Source: Desulfoluna butyratoxydans (GTDB lineage: Bacteria; Desulfobacterota; Desulfobacteria; Desulfobacterales; Desulfolunaceae). From it: DNA of 64,000 nucleotides. The stretch is from assembly GCF_900699765.1 (NCBI RefSeq), contig NZ_CAADHO010000006.1, forward strand, positions 289,770 to 353,769, written 5' to 3'. Positions 1 to 8,569 of the stretch are shown here, one piece after another; the first letter of the stretch is position 1, and the number at the start of each line of letters is the position of its first letter. The notes under the pieces were generated by a model. It searched no databases and was not told the DNA's origin. It worked only from the letters and a program-made list of their open reading frames with translations. The position numbers were made by a program, and so were the translations under genes.

Positions 1-1450
1 GCTCGATGGTCTGCATGGCACCGCTGACGGCCAGGCAGGTGTTGCCACGCTTCAGGGAGGCCATCAGCCGGGGGACCCCTTCGAACTCATAGGCCTTGAG
101 GGAGGCGACAATTTTCTTGAACACCGGCCTGACGGATTCGTCTTCTCCAAACTCGGCGGACAGGCTCTTGAGTTCGGCCACAAGGGATGCCTTGGCTTTG
201 TTGAGGGTCTCCTCCAGCTCGTGAAGGGCTGTGTTGATCCGGCGTTTTTCAAGGGTGAGCTCATCGCGTTTCGCAAAGAGGCCCGGGCCCAGGATCAGGT
301 GGTTTTTGCCGCTGACCCGTACATTGTCCAGGTCCGCCACGCAGGTGTGGAGGTGGGAGTTAAGCAGCAGGGCCGCCGAGGTGTTGATGGCCACCCGGTG
401 GGCATGGATGGTGGCGTCGATGGCTTCCCGCTGAATGGACACGGTGCCGTGCTCGCAGGAGATGGTGGAGGAGGAGACGCTTCGGCAGGCAACGTCCCCG
501 TCGCTGATGAGGTGACTTTCGGGCAGCATCTGATCCACCGTCGCCTTTTTGCCGGACTCCACATGGCCGCCGTTGATGGTGCGGATGGTCACCGACCCCG
601 CCACCTTTACCTGGAACCCCTCGTTGACCGATTCCGCCTGCATGCTCACCGGGCAGACCACATCGCTGCCGATGTTTCCCACGGAAAAATCGATATCCCC
701 CACCACAATGCGATCGGTGATGTCAATGGCCGAGATCCCTTCCGGGCCGAGGTGGGTGATGACCACGCCGTCCCGGCTCGCCTTTACATCGTATCCCGGT
801 TCGCCTTCGTCGGTGGTGATGTAGACCTGCTCCACGTTTTTTCCCAGCTTCAGGGGGTACTCTTTGGCCACGGGGGGCTGGACCGGGGTGCCGTCATGGG
901 AGAGGCCGTCTTTGGCGGTGTCGGGCAGGGAGACCTGCAAGAGGAGATCCCCGGCCTTGGCCGAGGGGTAGCGGAGCATCTCCCGGAAGTCGATGCGTCC
1001 GTCGGAGAGGATCTTGCCTGCGTTGGAACCCTTGTCGAAAAAGGTGCGGGTGATGCGGCCGCTTTTTCCGCCCCGGGGCAGGGTGCCGGAGACGGTGAGG
1101 GTGATGTCGTTGTTCTTGGAAACCAGGCGCACGGTTCGGCCGAGGCCGTCGTCGTCCCAGGGGACGTAAAGGGATTCGTCAAAGGGTTCTTCGGCCAGCA
1201 CGCCGTGGATAATCAGGGCGCTGATTTTGACAGTCTCCAGGTGAAATCGCTGCAGGAGCTGGAGCAGTGCCAGGGCGTTGATTTTTTCTTCACCCGGCTT
1301 TATGCCGGCCGTGATGGTGACGGTGAGGGTCTGGAGCGTGTGGACCTGGGAGCTGAACAGGTAGCTTTCGAGGATATCGGCCTTGGCCTGCTCCCGCCGG
1401 GAGACAGGAATCTCTGTGAGGGGTATTACCGCGTGTCCTGTATCGGTCAT
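1..1450 (-). CDS. FapA/DUF342 family polymerizing protein, 3' end missing
   Basis: Translating the minus strand from ATG 1450 gives an open frame to the window edge (about 483 residues). The middle carries the DUF342/FapA signature: a segment reading GDIDFSVGNIGSDV followed by regularly spaced short beta-strand units (VKVAGSVTIRTINGGHVESG), typical of the parallel beta-helix of the family. A predicted coiled coil (KRRINTALHELEETLNKAKASL) follows near the truncated end. The start is set by GAGGAG seven bases upstream. FapA-type proteins are linked to flagellar assembly or surface signalling in other bacteria, but the role here is unknown. It stands alone and divergent from the hydrogenase block. 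Confidence 0.8.
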   Translation of the reverse strand, partial: MTDTGHAVIPLTEIPVSRREQAKADILESYLFSSQVHTLQTLTVTITAGIKPGEEKINALALLQLLQRFHLETVKISALIIHGVLAEEPFDESLYVPWDDDGLGRTVRLVSKNNDITLTVSGTLPRGGKSGRITRTFFDKGSNAGKILSDGRIDFREMLRYPSAKAGDLLLQVSLPDTAKDGLSHDGTPVQPPVAKEYPLKLGKNVEQVYITTDEGEPGYDVKASRDGVVITHLGPEGISAIDITDRIVVGDIDFSVGNIGSDVVCPVSMQAESVNEGFQVKVAGSVTIRTINGGHVESGKKATVDQMLPESHLISDGDVACRSVSSSTISCEHGTVSIQREAIDATIHAHRVAINTSAALLLNSHLHTCVADLDNVRVSGKNHLILGPGLFAKRDELTLEKRRINTALHELEETLNKAKASLVAELKSLSAEFGEDESVRPVFKKIVASLKAYEFEGVPRLMASLKRGNTCLAVSGAMQTIE

Positions 1451-2304
1451 GTCTCGGCTCCTCATGGTAATGCACCGAATCACCCATCCCATGTCTTGAG
1501 AGCGGTGCGTCCTGATCTGCTTGCGGTGGCCCTGAACCTGCGGTGATGGAATAGACGACCTCCATTACCTTCATGCTATCGGCGGCTCTTCTGGAAAAGT
1601 TTAGAACGAATATTCAAGGATTTTCGACAGTCTGCCGGTGGGGAGGGGCATGAAGGGGCTGCGGGGCCGCCGCCGGAGTGATGTGCTGTTTATGTAAAAA
1701 AAGCCGGGTAAAATTCCGTTTTATTAAAAACACAATTCCCAAAACTACTTGTTCGTCTGAATGTTACCGATCAAGGAACGGTACCAACGCACATCGGTGT
1801 CCGGGGGTGGTTTTTGGAAGAGGGCAAACGCTGTTTTGCTTGTGTTTGCTTGTTGCGGGGTGTGACGAAGGAACGGATCGCAAAAGCCCGAACGAGTGTG
1901 GAACAAAAAAACAGACATGGGGAAAAGGCTGAAATGGCGGCCTGTTTTTCGTACTTGGAGTCCTTTTTTAAGGCCTCGGGAGGCGTTTTAAGCAAAGATG
2001 TCCGGTGGACGATGCGAATTGCCGTTGGCTTGCATAAGTTATCCTGCGATACCGCTATTTCAGTGGCAAAAAATGACTTTTTAATGAAATTGAAGGGAAT
2101 AATAGAAATTATTGAACAAAAAGAGGCGTGTCGAGATGTGTCAGGTGTTTCGGCGGCTTAACGCGGTACGCGACCTGGTTTGTTTTTCCGGACACATATC
2201 CCTGTTGCATTTTCCCATCGGCGTGGGTAGGCAACTTAAATATAAGGAATACAGTCTACGACGGGGGGTTGCCCTTTACCCACATGGGAGGAGAAGCACG
2301 CAAC
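1451..2304. other. Intergenic region without a convincing gene
   Basis: This 854-base spacer separates the divergent DUF342 gene and the first hydrogenase. Short open frames exist (for example 1814-2161 plus), but they lack ribosome binding sites and recognisable protein character. The part after 1660 is more AT-rich than the flanking genes. It should hold both divergent promoters, and I could not find a sigma-54 type -24/-12 element in it. Confidence 0.5.
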
Positions 2305-3636
2305 ATGACAGAAGAAACCAGGAAAAGACCCGCAACTCGCGCCATGGACCTGTCCGGGGTCCGGGTGGATCCGCCCGGGGCGGTTCGAACCATGGAAGGA
2401 ATCCGCAATACCGTTTACTCGCCGGGGGCAACAGACCCCAACACCCTCTATTTCGTGGAGGTGGACCCTGCGGTGTGCCAGGGGTGCGGGGAGTGCTCCC
2501 ATCATTGCCCCACCGGCGCGATCCAGGAGACCGGGGACGGCACGCGACACATCGTGGATCCTTCCGTCTGCATGAACTGCGGCCAGTGCCTGACCCATTG
2601 CCCCTACGGCGCCGTGACCGAGCGTGTCTCCTATGTAAGCGAGGTCCTGGAAAAGCTCAAAGACCCGGATACGGTGGTGGTGTCCATGACAGCCCCTGCC
2701 GTGCGATACGCCCTGGGTGAGTGTTTCGGCATGCCCACGGGCACCTGGGTGGGGGGCAAGGTGCATGCGGTGTTGCGGCGCCTGGGTTTCGATTACATCT
2801 GGGACAACGAGTGGACCGCCGATGTCACCATCATGGAAGAGGGCACCGAACTTCTTGAGCGCGTGAAAAACGGGGGCAAAGGCGACAAGCCCCTTCCCCA
2901 GTTCACCTCCTGCTGTCCGGGATGGATCAAGTTCTGCGAGACCTTTTACCCCGACCTGATTCCCCATCTTTCCACCTGCAAGTCCCCCGTGGCCATGCTG
3001 GGGCCCCTGGCCAAGACCTACGGGGCCCAGCAGACCGGCACTGATCCCAAAAAGGTCTACACCGTCTCCATCATGCCCTGTATCGCCAAGAAATACGAAG
3101 GGCTGCGGCCGGAGATGGCCGACAGTGGCCGCCGGGACATCGACGCCACCATCAATACCCGGGAGCTGGCCTACATCATCAAAAAAGCGGGGATCTCCTT
3201 TGCCTCTCTTCCCGACGAGGAGGCCGACCCCATCCTGGGCATGGCCACCGGGGCCGCCACCCTTTTCGGCACCAGCGGCGGGGTCATGGAGGCGGCCCTG
3301 CGTTTTGCCTACGAAGCCATCTCCGGCAAGACCCTTGCGGATCCGTCCATCAAGGCCGTGCGCACCGGCAAGGGCATCAACAAGGTGTCCGTGGACGTGC
3401 CGGGCTTCGGGCCTGTGCGCGTGGCCGTGGTGAGCGGCCTGCAGGAGGCGGCCAGGGTGTGTGAGGAGGTGCGGGCCGGAACCAGCGACCTGCACTTCAT
3501 CGAAGTGATGACCTGCCCGGGGGGCTGCGTCAACGGGGGCGGTCAGCCCGTGGATGATTCCATTATGGAGGCCTCTCTGTTCAAGAAGATGATGGCCACG
3601 GTCAACAAGCGGTTCAACATGAGACAGGTGGGGTAA
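2305..3636 (+). CDS. hydA: Periplasmic [FeFe] hydrogenase large subunit, copy 1
   Basis: Catalyses reversible H2 oxidation. The 443 residues begin with two [4Fe-4S] ferredoxin motifs (C58, C61, C64, C68 and C89, C92, C95, C99). The three H-cluster signatures follow: TSCCPGW (C203, C204), MPCIAKK (C259) and EVMTCPGGC (C404, C408). This is the short Desulfovibrio-type catalytic subunit, normally co-exported with a Tat-signal small subunit, which is encoded 13 bases downstream. ATG 2305 is preferred over upstream in-frame starts because GGGAGGAGAAG sits just before it. H2 oxidation in the periplasm with electrons to cytochromes is the usual role; the physiological direction is inferred. Confidence 0.96.
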   Translation: MTEETRKRPATRAMDLSGVRVDPPGAVRTMEGIRNTVYSPGATDPNTLYFVEVDPAVCQGCGECSHHCPTGAIQETGDGTRHIVDPSVCMNCGQCLTHCPYGAVTERVSYVSEVLEKLKDPDTVVVSMTAPAVRYALGECFGMPTGTWVGGKVHAVLRRLGFDYIWDNEWTADVTIMEEGTELLERVKNGGKGDKPLPQFTSCCPGWIKFCETFYPDLIPHLSTCKSPVAMLGPLAKTYGAQQTGTDPKKVYTVSIMPCIAKKYEGLRPEMADSGRRDIDATINTRELAYIIKKAGISFASLPDEEADPILGMATGAATLFGTSGGVMEAALRFAYEAISGKTLADPSIKAVRTGKGINKVSVDVPGFGPVRVAVVSGLQEAARVCEEVRAGTSDLHFIEVMTCPGGCVNGGGQPVDDSIMEASLFKKMMATVNKRFNMRQVG

Positions 3637-3649
3637 AGGAGGCAAGGCT

Positions 3650-4000
3650 ATGAAAAAAGGAAGATGGGATCTCTCCAGGCGCAGTTTTATCAAGGCCGCG
3701 GGCCTGGCCTGCGGGTACGCCGTGGTGGGTGCGGGCATGGCTAAGAAAAGTGCGGCAGCGGTTCTGGAGCTTTTGGACATTCGGCAGCGGGCCGTCTACG
3801 ATGCCGATGCAGATCCCCGCAAATACGCGCTTCGCAAGTCCCAGGACAACCCCATGGTGAAGGCTCTCTACGCCCGGGGCGGCTTTCTTGAGGAGGGGCC
3901 CTGCGGGCATCGCTCCCACCACCTGCTTCACACCACTTACGAGGACAGGAGTGCTCACATCCGTGCCTTGAAGGCAAAGGGGATCGAGTTGTCCTTTTGA
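3650..4000 (+). CDS. hydB: Periplasmic [FeFe] hydrogenase small subunit, copy 1
   Basis: 116 residues with a twin-arginine signal (SRRSFIKAAG, R10-R11) followed by a hydrophobic stretch, then the conserved HydB body (ADADP, RKSQDNPMVKALY, GHRSHHLLHTTY, DRS). In the Desulfovibrio enzyme the small subunit wraps around the catalytic subunit and provides the Tat signal for the folded heterodimer. It is preceded by AAGGAGG and lies 13 bases after hydA copy 1, so the two are surely co-translated. Confidence 0.94.
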   Translation: MKKGRWDLSRRSFIKAAGLACGYAVVGAGMAKKSAAAVLELLDIRQRAVYDADADPRKYALRKSQDNPMVKALYARGGFLEEGPCGHRSHHLLHTTYEDRSAHIRALKAKGIELSF

Positions 4001-4513
4001 TGCGTCGTGCCGGGGCTTTCGAGGTGCGTATCTCCCTGTGATTTTTCTGGGGTGGGGGAAAGGCGGTTCAGGGAGTCCCGGCATTCGAATGTAACGTATG
4101 GTTCCCTGGAAGAGTGTCCGGTTTGCTCCGAAATAAAGATCTGGGCGTGTGCTTTGTTCTTGCAAGAGACATGTTATTTTTATTGTTGAACGCATGTCGG
4201 AGCATGACCGGTGCGTCGGAAGCCCCTGGAAAGGCGGATACGGATCGTGATCTGTCACTTTGGAAAATCCGGCGAATTCCTTTTGGTGAGGGCAAAAAAG
4301 ATGGGTGGGTTAAAATTTCGCTGGGGCAGACGATTTTAAAAACAATGGTAGCTGTAGCGCGTGTCTGTTTTTGTGTTGTTTCAATGTGTGAGTATTGAAG
4401 GAACATTTTTTGTGCCATTGTGTTGCTTTTTCTCTGCCGGTTTGTGTAACACACTTGCGATAGTGTGCGTTTACCTGATCGGATCGTTTTTATTGAGTTA
4501 AGGAGCAGAACAG
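4001..4513. other. Spacer between the two hydAB pairs
   Basis: 513 bases with no supported gene. It ends with a small operator-like inverted repeat, CACACT-N6-AGTGTG at 4450-4467, about 47 bases before hydA copy 2. The spacing would suit a transcription-factor site or a promoter-proximal hairpin. The second hydAB pair therefore probably has its own promoter, although no clear -10/-35 or -24/-12 box was recognised. Confidence 0.4.
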
Positions 4514-5824
4514 ATGCCAGATGCAAGTACCAACGAGGACCCGGTAACCCTGCCCGGGCTTTCCGGGACCTTTCAAGAGATGGAGGGAGTCAACTACAGG
4601 CTCGGTTATCCGGATGTCGGCAACCTGGATAGTGTATCGTTTGTTGAAACAGACCCCGGCCGGTGCCAGGGATGCGGCAAGTGCCAGGTCCAGTGCCCCA
4701 CGGGTGCAAGGCAGAGGCAGCCGGACGGCACCCGGGAAACCGTGGACCCGGCGGCCTGCGTGAATTGCGGGCAATGCGTGATCGTTTGTCCTTATCGAGC
4801 CATTGGGGAAGGGGCTTCCTGTCTTCCCGAACTCATTGAGAAATTGAAAGACCCCGATACCGTGGTCGTTGCCATGACGGCCCCTGCCGTGAGGTATGCC
4901 CTGGGAGAGTGCTTCGGCATGCCCACGGGCACCTACGTGGAGGGCAAGATGCACGCCAGCCTGAGGCGCCTGGGGTTTGATTATATCTGGGACAACGAGT
5001 GGGCTGCGGACGTCACGGTGATGGAGGAGGCGACAGAGCTGGTCGAGCGAATTACCTCGGGGGGAACCGCGGACAGGCCCCTGCCTCAGTTCACCTCGTG
5101 TTGCCCGGGCTGGATCAAATTCTGTGAGACCTTTTATCCTGAGCTGATTCCCCATCTTTCCACCTGCAAATCTCCGGTGGGGATGCTGGGAGCCCTGGCC
5201 AAGACTTACGGCAGCGAGCAGACCGGCGTTGCACCGGAGAAGGTCTACACCGTCTCCGTGATGCCCTGCGTCGCCAAGAAATACGAAGGGCTTCGCCCGG
5301 AGCTGAACGCCAGCGGCCAGAGGGATATCGATGCCACCCTCAACACCCGGGAGCTGGCATACCTGATCAAGAGCGCCGGGATTTCGTTTCACACCCTCCC
5401 CGACGAAGACGCCGACCCCGCACTTGGGGTTTCTTCCGGGGCAGGCACCCTGTTTGGTACCAGCGGCGGGGTGATGGAGGCGGCCTTGCGATATGCCTAC
5501 GAGGCCCTGTCCGGTGAGACCTTGAACGATCCCGACATTGAAGCCGTACGCACGGAGCGGGGGTTGACGCGGGTGGAGCTTCAGGTTCCGGGCTTCGGCC
5601 CTCTCCGCGTGGCCGTGGTGAGCGACCTGAACAAGGCAGCCATGCTCTGCGACAAAGTGCGCTCCGGAAGAGCGGATTACCATTTCATTGAGGTGATGGC
5701 GTGTTCCGGCGGGTGCGTCAACGGAGGCGGTCAGCCCCTGGACCCCGCTCACCTTGAGGCATCGGTCTTTAGAAAGATGGTGGCCGGTGTGAACAGACGC
5801 TTTAACATGAGAAAAATTTCGTAA
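4514..5824 (+). CDS. hydA: Periplasmic [FeFe] hydrogenase large subunit, copy 2
   Basis: 436 residues, clearly paralogous to the gene at 2305 along its whole length. It has two [4Fe-4S] motifs (CQGCGKCQVQC and CVNCGQCVIVC) and the H-cluster motifs TSCCPGW, MPCVAKK and EVMACSGGC. The N-terminus and the second cluster region differ most from copy 1. The start has AAGGAG eight bases upstream. Its partner small subunit follows after 16 bases. All cluster ligands are present, so it should be active once matured by HydEFG encoded downstream. Different expression or kinetic properties of the two isoenzymes are an inference. Confidence 0.95.
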   Translation: MPDASTNEDPVTLPGLSGTFQEMEGVNYRLGYPDVGNLDSVSFVETDPGRCQGCGKCQVQCPTGARQRQPDGTRETVDPAACVNCGQCVIVCPYRAIGEGASCLPELIEKLKDPDTVVVAMTAPAVRYALGECFGMPTGTYVEGKMHASLRRLGFDYIWDNEWAADVTVMEEATELVERITSGGTADRPLPQFTSCCPGWIKFCETFYPELIPHLSTCKSPVGMLGALAKTYGSEQTGVAPEKVYTVSVMPCVAKKYEGLRPELNASGQRDIDATLNTRELAYLIKSAGISFHTLPDEDADPALGVSSGAGTLFGTSGGVMEAALRYAYEALSGETLNDPDIEAVRTERGLTRVELQVPGFGPLRVAVVSDLNKAAMLCDKVRSGRADYHFIEVMACSGGCVNGGGQPLDPAHLEASVFRKMVAGVNRRFNMRKIS

Positions 5825-5840
5825 CCCAGGGAGGCAGGCA

Positions 5841-6179
5841 ATGAAAAAGATGAGGTGGGATCTTTCACGACGCAGTTTTATGAAAGCCTCCGGATTGATC
5901 TGTGGGTACGCTCTTTTTGGCGTGAACACGGCAAAGGAAGGGGTGGCCAAGGTCCTTGACATGATCAGGATCCGTCAGGATTCGGTCTATGAGGCCGATG
6001 CGGATCCGGCCGTATACCCGTACCGAAAATCCCAGGACAACCCCATGGTAAAGGCCCTGTACACCGACGACGGGTTTTTGAAGGAGGGCCCGGGTGGGCA
6101 CCTTTCCCATGAGCTGCTCCATACCCGGTACCGGGACAGGAGCGGCGATATCGCGAGCATCCGAGGGCTGCGCCGCTAA
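5841..6179 (+). CDS. hydB: Periplasmic [FeFe] hydrogenase small subunit, copy 2
   Basis: 112 residues with a Tat signal (SRRSFMKASG) and the conserved HydB segments EADADP, RKSQDNPMVKALY, GHLSHELLHTRY and DRS. It is the partner of the preceding large subunit and starts 16 bases after its stop, with GGGAGG as ribosome binding site. The C-terminal tail is shorter and different from copy 1, ending SIRGLRR. Confidence 0.93.
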   Translation: MKKMRWDLSRRSFMKASGLICGYALFGVNTAKEGVAKVLDMIRIRQDSVYEADADPAVYPYRKSQDNPMVKALYTDDGFLKEGPGGHLSHELLHTRYRDRSGDIASIRGLRR

Positions 6180-6288
6180 CGAGAGGAACGAATCGGTTCC
6201 CCGTCTGCGGACAAAAGCCCTGTTGACACCATGTCTCTTGTGGCTGAAGGGCGTTTTTTCTTCGGATTCTCGTATTGTATGAGCCTTC

Positions 6289-6304
6289 TGGCACAAAATA
6301 TGCT
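6289..6304 (+). promoter_or_regulatory. Sigma-54 (-24/-12) promoter candidate before hydG
   Basis: TGGCACAAAATATGCT matches the sigma-54 consensus TGGCACG-N4-TTGCA at the invariant GG and GC with the correct 10-base spacing. It lies 156 bases upstream of hydG, giving a leader of about 145 bases. This would separate maturase expression from the hydAB structural genes and place it under an enhancer-binding activator. Confidence 0.65.
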
Positions 6305-6435
6305 ATTTGCCATGGGGGCAATCGCCACGGTTGTCCCCATGGACCCGATGGTCCGTTGGAGCCTTTGTAATAACACATTAGATTGCGGGAAGCCTTGACG
6401 CCTGTATATCTGCCGGCGCCCGGGACTTTCGGTGT

Positions 6436-6449
6436 GGTGCCGCGGCACC
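6436..6449. promoter_or_regulatory. Perfect 14-bp palindrome in the hydG leader
   Basis: GGTGCCGCGGCACC is a perfect palindrome 10 bases before the hydG start. It may fold over the initiation region or bind a regulator. No family was recognised. Confidence 0.3.
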
Positions 6450-6459
6450 ATGCCACTGG

Positions 6460-7881
6460 ATGGATGAGATGACGTATGACCCTGAGCACCCCGAGGATTT
6501 TATCGATGCGGCGAGCATCTGGAACCACATAGAAACAGCAAGCAACCCGGCACCCGAGAGGGTCCGGGAGGTCCTGGCCAAGGCCGGCGAGATGAAAGGG
6601 CTGACCCTTGAAGAGGCCGCTGTCCTTCTCGCCTGTGAAGACACCGGCCTGGACGACGAGATTTTCGCCACGGCAAAGAGGGTCAAAGAGAGCATCTACG
6701 GCAACCGTATGGTGCTCTTCGCGCCTCTGTACATCACCAATGAGTGCTGCAACTGCTGCAGCTACTGCGGGTTTAACGCCACGAACAAAGAGCTGACCCG
6801 CCGAACCCTCACCATGGATGAGATCAAGGACGAGGTGAGGGTGCTGGAAGACCAGGGCCACAAGCGCCTGCTGCTGGTCTACGGCGAGCACCCCCGGTTC
6901 GGCGCCGAGTGGATGAAAGAGACCGTGGAAGCGGTCTACGCCACCCAGTCGGAAAAGAGCGGGGAGATCCGCCGGGTCAACATCAACTGCGCGCCTTTGT
7001 CCGTCGATGGCTTCAAGACCCTGGCCTCCGCCGGTATCGGCACCTACCAGTGCTTTCAGGAAACCTACCACCGAGAGACCTACGCCAAGGTTCACCTCAA
7101 AGGCAAAAAGACCGACTATCTCTGGCGGCTCCACGCCATGCACCGGGCCATGGAAGGCGGCATCGACGACGTGGGCATGGGGGCGCTCTTCGGCCTCTTT
7201 GATCACCGGTTCGAACTGCTGGCCCTGCTTGCCCACGCCCAGCAGCTGGAAGCAGACACCGGCGTCGGGCCCCATACCATCTCCTTTCCCCGCATCGAGC
7301 CCGCCCTGGGTTCCGAGATGTCCACCAACCCTCCCGATGTGATCACCGACCACCGTTTTAAAAAGATTGTGGCCATCACGCGCCTGGCCGTTCCCTACAC
7401 CGGCCTTATCATGAGCACCCGTGAAAACGGGGAGCTTAGGCGCGAGCTCATGGAACTTGGCGTCTCCCAGATGAGCGCCGGGTCCCGTACCTACCCCGGA
7501 GCCTACTCCGATCCCGAATACGACCGCCCCGATGTTCAGCAGTTCTGCCTCGGCGACAACCGCTCCCTGGACGAAGTGATCCGCGAAATGGCGGAAAACG
7601 GGTTTACTCCCTCCTGGTGCACGGCCTGTTATCGCAAAGGGCGCACCGGCGACCACTTCATGGGCCTTGCCAAGCAGGGTTTTATCCAGGAGTTCTGCAT
7701 CCCCAACGCCCTGTTGACCCTACGTGAGTACTTGAGCGACTACGCCAGCCCCGAAACCCGGGCCGCGGGCGAAGCCCTTCTGGCCAGGAGCGAAGAGACC
7801 ATGGCCCAGCGCAAGTGCGGCAAAGAGTTCTCCAAGCTCTTAAAACGCGTCACCGACGGTGAGAGGGATCTGTATTTTTAA
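6460..7881 (+). CDS. hydG: [FeFe] hydrogenase maturase HydG (tyrosine lyase)
   Basis: Radical SAM enzyme that cleaves tyrosine to p-cresol, CO and cyanide and builds the Fe(CO)2(CN) synthon of the H-cluster. The 473 residues carry the radical SAM motif C96-x3-C100-x2-C103 and the C-terminal auxiliary-cluster motif C387-x2-C390-x22-C413 that distinguishes HydG from ThiH. The length is normal for the family. The start is either ATG 6460 or 6469; neither has a strong ribosome site. It follows hydB copy 2 after 280 bases and has a sigma-54 promoter candidate of its own. Confidence 0.96.
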   Translation: MDEMTYDPEHPEDFIDAASIWNHIETASNPAPERVREVLAKAGEMKGLTLEEAAVLLACEDTGLDDEIFATAKRVKESIYGNRMVLFAPLYITNECCNCCSYCGFNATNKELTRRTLTMDEIKDEVRVLEDQGHKRLLLVYGEHPRFGAEWMKETVEAVYATQSEKSGEIRRVNINCAPLSVDGFKTLASAGIGTYQCFQETYHRETYAKVHLKGKKTDYLWRLHAMHRAMEGGIDDVGMGALFGLFDHRFELLALLAHAQQLEADTGVGPHTISFPRIEPALGSEMSTNPPDVITDHRFKKIVAITRLAVPYTGLIMSTRENGELRRELMELGVSQMSAGSRTYPGAYSDPEYDRPDVQQFCLGDNRSLDEVIREMAENGFTPSWCTACYRKGRTGDHFMGLAKQGFIQEFCIPNALLTLREYLSDYASPETRAAGEALLARSEETMAQRKCGKEFSKLLKRVTDGERDLYF

Positions 7882-7917
7882 ATGTCGCTGGTGCCTTCTA
7901 TGGTTGAAGTGCATGAA

Positions 7918-8012
7918 AAAGCCTGCCTCCGGCGGCGAGGTGAGCCACCTCGAAAGCATATTGCCCTTGCGCGTTGTCCCTCGTTCCTCGGGCCAATGCG
8001 CAAGGGCCTTCG
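7918..8012 (-). repeat. Dispersed repeat family B, copy at 7.9 kb
   Basis: On the minus strand this reads as the same element found near 11.4, 31.9 and 50.1 kb: a segment with GAGGAACGAGGG, then GCTTTCGAGGTG-GCTCACCTCGCC and CCGGAGGCA. It contains the small hairpin CGAGGTG/CACCTCG. This copy is more diverged in its 5' half than the others. Confidence 0.6.
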
Positions 8013-8108
8013 GCTCGGGCTTCGCCCGAAACATAGGCTGATGGTTTGTACGAGCGATACGACAAGCCTTGAAGGGCCACGATTCGTTATCGTAACACGT
8101 TTCACTCG

Positions 8109-8155
8109 CTCCCAGGCTCTGCCTGGGAGTGTCGATGGCAAGGCTCCGCCTTGCC
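8109..8155. repeat. Two adjacent GC-rich hairpins
   Basis: CTCCCAGGC-TCT-GCCTGGGAG (8109-8129) is followed by GGCAAGGC-TCC-GCCTTGCC (8137-8155). Both are perfect short-loop palindromes in the 688-base spacer after hydG. They may act in termination or be remnants of dispersed palindromic repeats. Confidence 0.55.
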
Positions 8156-8183
8156 GAGTGAAGCATAGGGGCATAGCGGATAA

Positions 8184-8319
8184 GGGCTATGCCCTAACAT
8201 GATGATACATAACGATATTTCACCTCATATTTGCTATGTCTCGAAGCACCGATCAAAAAATGATGCTGAGGACTTATGGGATGATTCCGTCATGTGTCAT
8301 TTATTCTTGGCATGGCCCT
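8184..8319 (+). repeat. 137-bp MITE-like element, copy 1
   Basis: Begins with GGGCTATGCCC and ends with GGCATGGCCC. The ends form an 11-bp terminal inverted repeat with one mismatch (AGGGCTATGCC versus AGGGCCATGCC). The interior (ATACATAACGATA, GATCAAAAAATGATGCTGAG, CATGTGTCATTTATTCTTGG) recurs at 24811-24947 (inverted) and 58631-58767. It has no coding capacity. No clear target-site duplication was seen. Confidence 0.75.
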
Positions 8320-8373
8320 AAAACGTACAGGGGAAAACGGCTTCAAGTGTGGAGGCAGAGCCTCCGTGGATCA

Positions 8374-8394
8374 TTCCCAGGCGGAGCCTGGGAA
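8374..8394. repeat. Short palindrome
   Basis: TTCCCAGGC-GGA-GCCTGGGAA is a perfect 9-bp-arm palindrome of the same kind as the one at 8109-8129, about 175 bases before the aspartase gene. Confidence 0.5.
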
Positions 8395-8569
8395 CGAAAC
8401 AGCCCCTTGATCTCGGTATTGAACACGGGCGCAGCCCCTGAGCATTTGCGAACCTGGGGTGCAGGGGATTTATCCCCTGCCTGCCGGAGGCATGCTTTTG
8501 GCTTTTTGGGGACTGGGATTTAGACCATAGAGGGCGAACGAAAAAACGACACAACGGTGGATACCTTAG

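Noticed and set aside
221-1546. 441-codon plus-strand open frame at the left edge
   Set aside because: The minus strand encodes a DUF342 protein with a clear signature; the plus frame is its shadow.
1814-2161. 115-codon plus-strand frame before hydA
   Set aside because: No ribosome binding site, no recognised motif, and the region reads as a divergent promoter spacer.
2236-3780. 514-codon minus-strand open frame opposite hydA, and a similar one at 4490-5962
   Set aside because: Both mirror the hydrogenase genes and show antisense composition; the two resemble each other only because hydA is duplicated.
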